Assembly: GCA_963773835.1 (NCBI GenBank)
Contig: CAVZCQ010000001.1
Location: forward strand, 1,426,001-1,490,000
Direction: 5' to 3'
Length of the DNA stretch: 64,000 nucleotides
From: JOPF136 sp963773835
GTDB lineage: Bacteria > Acidobacteriota > Terriglobia > Acidiferrales > UBA7541
The notes beneath the pieces are model-generated. The model was not told the origin of the DNA. It saw only the letters and a list, made by a program, of their open reading frames with translations, and made no database searches. Position numbers and translations under genes: made by a program. Positions 17,182-24,413 of this stretch are shown here, one piece after another (positions within the stretch are counted from its first letter, which is position 1; every line of letters begins with the position of its first letter).

Positions 17182-18054
17182 ATGAACAAATTCAGTCGGT
17201 GTGTGTTGGGTGTGTCACTCGTGTTCGCGTTTAGTTCGATGGCCGCGGCGCAGGAAACCGCGCCGATACCGAAGGTGTTACAGATTACTCGCGAGTTTAC
17301 CAAGCCAGGCAAGAATGGCATGGCTCACGATAAGACGGAAAGCCTGTTCGTCCAGGCCATGACCCGCGCGAAGTGGCCGACGCATTACCTCGGCATGACG
17401 TCGCTTTCCGGCAAGATGCGCGCCTTGTTCTTTACCTCGTACGATTCCTTTGACGCCTGGGAAAAAGACACCGCGGCAGTCGCCAAGAATGCCACCCTCA
17501 GTGCCGCGCTGGAACACGCCAACGTGGTGGACGGCGAGTTGCTGGATGCGGTGGACCAGGGCGTCTTCATTTTCAATGAGGAACAGAGCCTCCGGCCGCT
17601 GGCGGACCTCTCGCACATGCGCTACATGGAAATCTCCGTTTATCATGTTCGTCCGGGACACGGCAAAGACTGGGGCGAGCTGGTGAAGATGGCCAAGGCC
17701 GCCTATGACAAGGGGGTGCCCGGCGCTCACTGGGGCATGTTCGAGCAAAGGTATGGCGGCGACGGCGACACGCATCTTTTGCTCCATGCGCGCAAAACGC
17801 TTGGCGAACTGGATCGCGGTCCCGAGGAAAGCAAGGAGTTCGCGGCGGCCATGGGCGAAGAAGGCATGAAGAAGTTCATAGAGCTATACGGGTCGACGAT
17901 CGAATCGTCCCAGCATCAATTGTTCGCCTTCAACCCGCGTATGAGCTACGTGGACCAATCCTGGGTCAAGGGCGACCCCGATTTCTGGAAGCCCAAGGCA
18001 GCCGCGGCTCCCGCCGCGAAGCCGGCTGCGGAAGAAAAGAAAGCCAAGCCATAA
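17182..18054 (+). CDS. Hypothetical secreted protein
   Basis: 290 residues with a signal peptide ending near MAAAQE (residue 23-25) and a GGGAGG ribosome site 8-13 bases before the ATG. The mature part seems to contain two related alpha-beta halves: LQITREFTKPGKNGMAHDK near the start and MEISVYHVRPGHGKDWGELVK in the second half. This is the pattern of tandem ferredoxin-like (dimeric alpha-beta barrel/NIPSNAP-like) domains. The C-terminus is Ala/Lys/Pro-rich. Secreted proteins of this kind are common in Acidobacteriota, without assigned function. A strong terminator follows at 18087. Confidence 0.7.
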   Translation: MNKFSRCVLGVSLVFAFSSMAAAQETAPIPKVLQITREFTKPGKNGMAHDKTESLFVQAMTRAKWPTHYLGMTSLSGKMRALFFTSYDSFDAWEKDTAAVAKNATLSAALEHANVVDGELLDAVDQGVFIFNEEQSLRPLADLSHMRYMEISVYHVRPGHGKDWGELVKMAKAAYDKGVPGAHWGMFEQRYGGDGDTHLLLHARKTLGELDRGPEESKEFAAAMGEEGMKKFIELYGSTIESSQHQLFAFNPRMSYVDQSWVKGDPDFWKPKAAAAPAAKPAAEEKKAKP

Positions 18055-18086
18055 ACGGATCCGCCGGCATTTGAACGCCGGCAAGG

Positions 18087-18124
18087 GGAGCGGCGCCGAA
18101 ATTGCGACGCCGCTCCTTTTTTTT
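18087..18124 (+). terminator. Intrinsic terminator
   Basis: GGAGCGGCG (18087-18095) pairs perfectly with CGCCGCTCC (18108-18116), followed by eight Ts. It ends the secreted-protein transcript and faces the end of the convergent lipoprotein gene. Confidence 0.85.
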
Positions 18125-18135
18125 AAGGCCACCGG

Positions 18136-19590
18136 TCAGTCGTCAGCGTGCCGCGGTTTTACCTCGACAGCCACCCCCGTCGGTTGCATGGGCGTGTTGA
18201 ACAGGAGCGCGGAAACGGACACGATCTGTCCCGGCGACAGTGAGCCCACTCCGTTCACGTCGTCGAACACCGTACCCATCACCGCGTCCACCTGAATTTG
18301 CGTGATCCCAGCGCCGGTAAACAGGCTGGGCAGCATGCCGAGAAGGAAGTTGGGGGGTGCGGCCTGCGCATTCACGGCAGAGACAGTCGCCGTAATCTGG
18401 GAAGGCTCGAGCTGGACACTGTTCGCCCCCACAGTCAAGTTTGGCGGAGTGCCGGTAATCGGCAGCATGGGCTGAAATTTTACCGTCTGGCCGACGAGCA
18501 GGTCCATCGGGCCGGCGAAACTCACGCCCGAGGGCAAAGTAAGATTGTCGGAATCAATCGTGAATGTGGTGGACGATGAGAGCTGGACTGTGAGCGAGGG
18601 GACCGCGGATGCCTCCTGCGTCTGCGAGTTATCCGCCTGCGGCCCTTCCGCGAACGCCAGCACCACCTGGATTTGATCCAGCGCCCCATTGACGGCAATG
18701 ATCGTTCCCTGGAAGGCAGGCAGGCCCTGGTTCTGGAGCAGCTTCACATCGGTGGCTTCCAGGGTGCCGTCAGACATCACGTTGATCTTTACCTTCAGGA
18801 GCTGGCCGGCCATGATGCAGGAGAAGTTGTCTGCCGCGCAGGAATCCCCGAAGCGGTACTTCGTGTTGCTGTCCGTGGTGATCGTGGACGTTGCGCCTCC
18901 ATAAGCGGACTGCACTGTGAAGGTGGGCGAACTGACTGCCGTGACCACCCCAACGATATGTGTGTGCTCCCCCACGGCGTTCGGCGGAATCGCGAGCTGC
19001 GTCAGGTTGACCATGGGCGTTACCGACAGGTCTCCCTGGACGGACGCGTTGACGTCGAAATGGAGCAGCAAGGCCAGCGGCGAAGCAGCCGAAAGCATGA
19101 CAGGGAAGGGAGCGGTGGGCGCCTGCACGGTGACGCTCATCTGATTGAGCGGCGGCGAGAGTTTGCAGACGGCCATGGGAGCGCACGCCACCGCGCCCAC
19201 CATGAGCGTCTGGTTCGATTCATTGAAGATCACGATGCGCGGGTTGTTGAAGGTGACCGTCAATCCTGTGTACTGGCCCGCGGGTACGCTGCGATTGGCC
19301 AACAGCGCGGATTCCGTCTGAAGGTGGATGAGTTCCACGTCGTCAGGGTCGGGAAGCATGTTAACGGGAGGCTGCGTGGCGTCGGCCGGCTGGAGCATGG
19401 CCGCGGTGATTTGAATCTTGAATTGAAGGATGTTCACGCCCATGGGCGGCGTGTCGTGAATGCTGAGGGAAACCGAAGACGCGGAGGCGCCCGGCGGGTT
19501 CCCCGAGTTGAACGTCGTCGAACTGGAGCACGCAGCGAGCGAGAACGCCAGCAGGACTGCCAGCGAGACTGCCGTGAAATACTGACGCAT
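18136..19590 (-). CDS. DUF4382/DUF5666 lipoprotein
   Basis: 484 residues with lipobox SLAAC. The N-terminal half (SIHDTPPMGVNILQFKIQIT, then VPAGQYTGLTVTFNN) fits DUF4382, and the rest contains DUF5666-like beta modules (HIVGVVTAVSSPTFTVQSA, then FQGTIIAVNGALDQIQVVL). Both families are common in Acidobacteriota, surface-exposed and uncharacterised. A GGGGGAGGA site precedes the ATG. It is the last gene of a same-strand cluster with the TonB receptor and another DUF5666 protein, 122 bases after the receptor stop. Confidence 0.8.
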   Translation of the reverse strand: MRQYFTAVSLAVLLAFSLAACSSSTTFNSGNPPGASASSVSLSIHDTPPMGVNILQFKIQITAAMLQPADATQPPVNMLPDPDDVELIHLQTESALLANRSVPAGQYTGLTVTFNNPRIVIFNESNQTLMVGAVACAPMAVCKLSPPLNQMSVTVQAPTAPFPVMLSAASPLALLLHFDVNASVQGDLSVTPMVNLTQLAIPPNAVGEHTHIVGVVTAVSSPTFTVQSAYGGATSTITTDSNTKYRFGDSCAADNFSCIMAGQLLKVKINVMSDGTLEATDVKLLQNQGLPAFQGTIIAVNGALDQIQVVLAFAEGPQADNSQTQEASAVPSLTVQLSSSTTFTIDSDNLTLPSGVSFAGPMDLLVGQTVKFQPMLPITGTPPNLTVGANSVQLEPSQITATVSAVNAQAAPPNFLLGMLPSLFTGAGITQIQVDAVMGTVFDDVNGVGSLSPGQIVSVSALLFNTPMQPTGVAVEVKPRHADD

Positions 19591-19712
19591 AAATCCTCCC
19601 CCACAATGTGGTAGACCGCTCGTTTCTCGGACTATGGGCTGGGGAAGGAAACGCCCCGATTATCCACCCAATGGATGCCACAGCGCAATTCCAAGGTTGC
19701 CCGCCATCCCGG

Positions 19713-22616
19713 TCAAAACGTGAACCCGAGCTGCAGGTACAGCAGCCGGCTGGCGGCCTGGGAGGAATAGGGCCCGTAGGCGAGCTGGTTGGAGCGCGCG
19801 AAAAATGGTGATTCGGCCGCATCGGTCGTCCCCACGGGCGGAATCAGGCTCGCGGCCGGTGTGGCCAGGTTCGTGTAGTTGAACAGATTTCGCGCTGTGA
19901 GGCTGAGCGTCAGGTTGTAGCGCTTATTGGTCGGCGCCCCGCCGCCGAAGATACCGCCGAACCCGCCCCGGCCGCCGCCAGGGCCTCCACGCGGTCCGCC
20001 GCCGCCCCCACCGCCCCCGGGAACCGTATTCGCAGAGCGTTCCGGCAGAGCGCCGAAGCCCCACGTTTTGCTCGCGCGAAGATTCATGGTGAAGCGCCCG
20101 GGCCCGGTGAGCGAATTGACCGGGATGCGGGGCTGGCTCGCCGCCGGCAGAGTGTCGAAGGCGCCAAACGCAGTGCACACAAAGGGACTGCCGGTAGGAG
20201 GCCCTACCGGGCATGCGCTGGCCGACGCAGGCGTGGGGCGCTGATTGAATTGCGAGCTGCCGATCAGGTCCTGGCTCAGCGTGATGCTGTAGGGCTGGCC
20301 CGAGCTGACAATCATGAACGGGCTGAGACGGAATCCGTGTGGCAACCCGATGCTGCCGCCCATGAAGAACCGGTTGCGGTAGTCGAAGGATGCGCGCCCG
20401 TAATCCTGTTGCAGGTTGAAAGGATTGGAAGGAAAGCTGTTGGCTCCCGACGTGTCGCTATTGGCGAAGTTGAGGATGTAGTTGCTGAACAGAGTCAGCC
20501 GGGCACCTGCGCGGACGGTGAGCTGCGCGAAAAACTGGTTCTGCCGGAACACGCCCTCGGATTGATACTCGTAGATGTTCCTGAAACCAAAAGGCCGGTT
20601 GCCGGACGCCGGATTCGCCGGATCGTAGCTGCCCAGCGCGGGTGCGTTGATGTTGTTCGTGAAAAGCTGGTCGAACCCCCGCGAGTTCAGGTAGGTCAGC
20701 GAGAGGCTCGTAACTTTGGTGAGCTGCCGCTCCAGCACCACCGCGGTCTGCAGCACGCCGGGAACGTGCAGGTTCGGCGCGATGCGATTCTCGGTGGGAA
20801 GCACGCTGGTGGCGGCGCCCGGGCAAACTCCCGGCGTGGTGGCCACGGGAACGATGGGATAAAACGCCGGCTGCGTGTAAACGCACTGCAACTGGTTTAT
20901 GCCGTTAAAGCGGCGGGCTTCGAACAGCAGATTTTCCCCGAACCGGTCGTAGAAGAGTCCGGTCCCCGCTCGAAGAACCGTCTTGGGGTTTCCTTTGCCG
21001 CGCCCGAGGCCCCAGGCCACCGCCAGCCGCGGCGCCGAGTCGAGATGGTCGGAGATGCCCGTCTGGGTTTCCAGGCGCAGGCCGATGCTCAGGGTGACGT
21101 TTGGGCGCACTTTCCAGTCGTCGCTGATGTAGAACCCGCCGTCGAACATCGAATCCCGCGTTTCCGGAGTCCCCACCGCGAGGGTGAACTGCGTGGGCAG
21201 CCCGCTGTGAAAGGCCGCGAGCGATGAAAAGTAAAAGGTGCCGTTGTGGCCGGACGTGGCGTTGTCGTCGTCGGTCACCTCGCGAAGCCGCACCCCGAAT
21301 TTGAGTGTGTGCTTGCGCAGTGCGATCTGGGTGTAGTTCTGGAACTCGTAATGATCGAGGACCTGGTGAACTACGCCAAAGGAACTTCCGCCGCCGCGGA
21401 ATCCTCCCGGGACCACCAAGGTGGCGTCCGTCGCATCGACCGGGGTTTCTTCAGACGGTTCGTGGAGATACTGGAAGCGGGTCTCGTTGACAATCTTCGT
21501 CCCGAACACCTGGGTGTCGCCGATCTGCAGGGTGTGCTCGGTGTTGAGCGAGTGGTAAGCCTGCGAGGCCAGATTGAAGCCGCCCACGCCCTGGCCGGAG
21601 AGGTCGTCGCGATAATACTGGTAGCGCACGGTCAGCGTGTTGCTGGGGGTCACCTGAATGTCGAGCCGTGGGCTCAGGTTTACGCGCTTGCGCGGGCTGG
21701 GGAGGGACTGGCTGAACGGCACGGGGTTGAAGCTCGAGTCGAGAACCTGCGCGCTGACCACGGAGACGTCGTTGATGTCGCGGTACTGCGAAGAGAAATA
21801 GAACGACGCCCTCTTGCTGATCGGCCCTCCGATGTTTCCGCTGAACAGTGTGGATTCGTACCCCGGCTCGGATTTGGCGAACGGATTTTTCGAGTTGAAG
21901 GAGGAATCATTGCCCTGGAACTCGAAGTTGCCGTGGAGTTGATCCATGCCGGGCTTGGTGAAGATCTCAATCCGGCCGTAGCCCAGCTTGTCGTATTCGG
22001 GAGAGAACGGGTTCTGGTTGATGCGGATTTCACGGATGGCGGATTTGGGCGGCAATTGCCCCGCGGTGAACCCGTCAATATAGATCTGCCCCCCGTTCGG
22101 CCCGGCCGACGGACCGGCCAGCGCTTCCAGGTCGTTCTGCAGCTCGTCGGGATCGTCCGACAGGGCGTCCAGGTCTTTCTGCGACATTACGATGGCGCCG
22201 GCATTGGCTTCGGGGCTCACTTCCACCGTGGGCGAGGTGCTTTGCACGATCACCTTTTCCTGCTGGACTTCGAGGGAAAGCGTCACGTCCAGCTTCTGCA
22301 CCTGGCCCGCAACAATCTCGTAGTCGAGCACCTCAAAGGGCGCGAACCCCTTGGCGGTCAATGCAATGCCGTACTTTCCCGCGGGAAGGTCTTTTACCTC
22401 GAAGCGGCCGTCGTGAACCGTGTCCGCCGTGGTCACCTTGCCGCTCGGCCAGGTAATGGTGACTTTCGCCGTGGTGACCGCGGACCCTGAGGGGTCGGTC
22501 ACCTGGCCCCGCAGCGTGCCGGTGGCGGTCTGCCCGGGGGCACCTGGGGCGATCAGAAGAATGAAGAGCGCACAGAGAGCGAGAAGACAGGAATCCCGCC
22601 CGAATCGGAATGACAT
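19713..22616 (-). CDS. TonB-dependent receptor with carboxypeptidase-regulatory domain (Oar-like)
   Basis: 967 residues. A signal peptide ends near GAPGQ. A carboxypeptidase-regulatory-like beta sandwich (TGTLRGQVTDPSGSAV, then LPAGKYGIALTAKGF) occupies about residues 30-115. A plug domain follows (PKSAIREIRINQNPFSPEY), then a long beta-barrel that ends in an aromatic strand (LLYLQLGFTF), as outer-membrane barrels do. A Gly-rich loop lies near residue 890. These receptors are the expanded Oar-like family of Acidobacteriota and import unknown, probably carbohydrate or peptide, ligands. The start at 22616 is chosen because GGGAGAAG precedes it; the open frame extends 63 codons further upstream without family character. 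Confidence 0.9.
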   Translation of the reverse strand: MSFRFGRDSCLLALCALFILLIAPGAPGQTATGTLRGQVTDPSGSAVTTAKVTITWPSGKVTTADTVHDGRFEVKDLPAGKYGIALTAKGFAPFEVLDYEIVAGQVQKLDVTLSLEVQQEKVIVQSTSPTVEVSPEANAGAIVMSQKDLDALSDDPDELQNDLEALAGPSAGPNGGQIYIDGFTAGQLPPKSAIREIRINQNPFSPEYDKLGYGRIEIFTKPGMDQLHGNFEFQGNDSSFNSKNPFAKSEPGYESTLFSGNIGGPISKRASFYFSSQYRDINDVSVVSAQVLDSSFNPVPFSQSLPSPRKRVNLSPRLDIQVTPSNTLTVRYQYYRDDLSGQGVGGFNLASQAYHSLNTEHTLQIGDTQVFGTKIVNETRFQYLHEPSEETPVDATDATLVVPGGFRGGGSSFGVVHQVLDHYEFQNYTQIALRKHTLKFGVRLREVTDDDNATSGHNGTFYFSSLAAFHSGLPTQFTLAVGTPETRDSMFDGGFYISDDWKVRPNVTLSIGLRLETQTGISDHLDSAPRLAVAWGLGRGKGNPKTVLRAGTGLFYDRFGENLLFEARRFNGINQLQCVYTQPAFYPIVPVATTPGVCPGAATSVLPTENRIAPNLHVPGVLQTAVVLERQLTKVTSLSLTYLNSRGFDQLFTNNINAPALGSYDPANPASGNRPFGFRNIYEYQSEGVFRQNQFFAQLTVRAGARLTLFSNYILNFANSDTSGANSFPSNPFNLQQDYGRASFDYRNRFFMGGSIGLPHGFRLSPFMIVSSGQPYSITLSQDLIGSSQFNQRPTPASASACPVGPPTGSPFVCTAFGAFDTLPAASQPRIPVNSLTGPGRFTMNLRASKTWGFGALPERSANTVPGGGGGGGGPRGGPGGGRGGFGGIFGGGAPTNKRYNLTLSLTARNLFNYTNLATPAASLIPPVGTTDAAESPFFARSNQLAYGPYSSQAASRLLYLQLGFTF

Positions 22617-22710
22617 CACTTCTCCCATGAGAGAATACATCGTCGGGCCGTTTGCCCTCGAGACGGCGCTCCCGGAGGCCCAGGAGCAATCCGTGTTTTT
22701 CGGTACCCTG

Positions 22711-23943
22711 CTAGGGATTCGAGTCCCCGCCTTCCGCGGCAGCCCCGCCACCAATCGTCCAGGGAGATAGCGTGAAGGCCTGGCTGCCTCGCGGTGATGC
22801 CGCAAGAAGCGGCTCCACTCCGCCGAGCAGGGTAATGGCCGTCACTTCTCCCGCTTCCGCGCCGCCCGTGGCGACCAGGATAACGGCTTCCCCTTTCGCC
22901 AAATCGGCCAGCGTCACCTGCGGTAACCGGTTGACGAGCTGCTGAAAATCGCCGCGACCGGCGCGCGGCGGCCCGCCGGGGACTCCCGAGCCATTGCCGG
23001 GCCCCCCGCCTGGCGCTGGTGGCTGTTTCTGCTCGCCCGCTGCAGAGGGTGGGCCATTCGGCCCGCCTGCGGAGGCGTTCCGCAACCGCGCCGCGAGCCC
23101 CGTAGCCATCTCCGGAGGCAGTTTGCGGATCTGCGATTTTGAAGAGATCACCACGGTGACGGGCTTGCCCGACAGCAGATCCATGACCACGATCCGGCCC
23201 GCCGCCGAGTCCATCGAAGTGATGGTGCCAGCGATGTTGCGGAACGTGCCGGAGACGATCTCTTCCGCGGTGAATTCGTTCCCGTCCGGGCTGCGGTCCC
23301 CGCGCGCGCGCAATTGGTCGCCGGCCTTGATCTGGGCCAGTGGCGCAGCCTTCGCATCGTCGAAGCGCACGGAATCCGCCGCGTAACGGCGCAGGATTGT
23401 GCTGGGGGTGGTGTGAATGATCACCATCCGCGGGCCCCCCAGCGAACTGACGGAGAGCGTTACCGTCCCGGCCGCGGCATCCACTTCCTTCACCAGCCCG
23501 CCGATCCCTCGTTTTTGCCAGTCGGCCCGCTCGCGTTCCTGTTTCGCCTGAATATCCAGGTGCTTGATGGCGATCACTTCCATCGCGTATACGATTTTGC
23601 GGTCCGGCGAGTTTCGCCCGCGGATTCGGATGCGGTCGCCCGCCTGCAGGTCGGCGATCTCCAGGGGGACAGCATGCGAGAGGTCTTTCTCGCCGGGCTC
23701 GACCCGCAGCAAGCGCGCCCCCTGCACGATAACGGCGGTCACTTCGGGTCCTTCGTCGGTGGAGAGCACGAGCGAATTGCCTTTGATCGCCTTGACGCTG
23801 CCGAGATAGCGCACCAGGGGAGCGGGCGTGGACTGCTGTTCAGGGACCGCCGCGTTTGCGAATCCCCACGCCGCGCCCGCCGCGCACAGCCCTGCCAGCG
23901 CCCAATACCCGACACGCCGCAGTCTTTTCCCGTGAGAACGCAT
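22711..23943 (-). CDS. Secreted DUF5666-like protein
   Basis: 410 residues. A signal sequence (RRVGYWALAGLCAAGAAWGFANAA) is followed by three repeated beta modules of the DUF5666 type: YLGSVKAIKGNSLVLS, GGLVKEVDAAAGTVTLSV, and AGTITSMDSAAGRIVVMDL. The C-terminus is Gly/Pro-rich. The start at 23943 is preceded by GAAGGG. The gene is 94 bases upstream of the TonB receptor on the same strand, so it is probably the first gene of that cluster. Function is unknown; it may be a periplasmic partner of the receptor. Confidence 0.7.
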   Translation of the reverse strand: MRSHGKRLRRVGYWALAGLCAAGAAWGFANAAVPEQQSTPAPLVRYLGSVKAIKGNSLVLSTDEGPEVTAVIVQGARLLRVEPGEKDLSHAVPLEIADLQAGDRIRIRGRNSPDRKIVYAMEVIAIKHLDIQAKQERERADWQKRGIGGLVKEVDAAAGTVTLSVSSLGGPRMVIIHTTPSTILRRYAADSVRFDDAKAAPLAQIKAGDQLRARGDRSPDGNEFTAEEIVSGTFRNIAGTITSMDSAAGRIVVMDLLSGKPVTVVISSKSQIRKLPPEMATGLAARLRNASAGGPNGPPSAAGEQKQPPAPGGGPGNGSGVPGGPPRAGRGDFQQLVNRLPQVTLADLAKGEAVILVATGGAEAGEVTAITLLGGVEPLLAASPRGSQAFTLSPWTIGGGAAAEGGDSNP

Positions 23944-24413
23944 AAACCCTTCGCTCAAACCGTGCAGCATTGCCCGGTTGGATGTTTTGGGTACCCGGCG
24001 CCGACCATCACCGGGGCACTCCGCATAACCATACCTTAGACGCAGCAAAGGGTGTACCACGTTGCGGCGTTTGTTGGCACTTCCCGCTCCCGGGACGCGG
24101 CCCGCCCCCCGGTTTTTCGGCGAGAGCTGGCAGAATCTCGCTAACCCTTCCTCTCTCGGTTGCCGGCAGACTCAGGGCAGCAATTTTTCTCGTCCGGGAG
24201 CGCCCGGCTCCAGACCGTCCGGTGCCGTCTCAGGATGAGATTGCGTCATTCGGCACCGCTTCCCCCGGTTTGATTGACTCAAAATGAGATTGCGGCATAG
24301 GCTGACTGCGTGCCGGCGGCTAATCTTGGGATGGCTGGTCGGTAGCCGGCCGAATCGCCGGGCGTCATTTCTCAAATCTTTGAACGAGATAGCGCGCAGG
24401 CCCCTTAACCCTC
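23944..24413. other. Divergent intergenic region with a repeated 15-bp motif
   Basis: 470 bases between the DUF5666 gene and the kinase operon. Two near-identical copies of ATGAGATTGCG(T/G)CAT lie at 24235-24249 and 24284-24298, 49 bases apart. Their ends are complementary (ATGA and TCAT in the first copy), as in a regulator binding site. No sigma-54 -24/-12 box with correct spacing was found. No gene is supported in the region. Confidence 0.45.
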
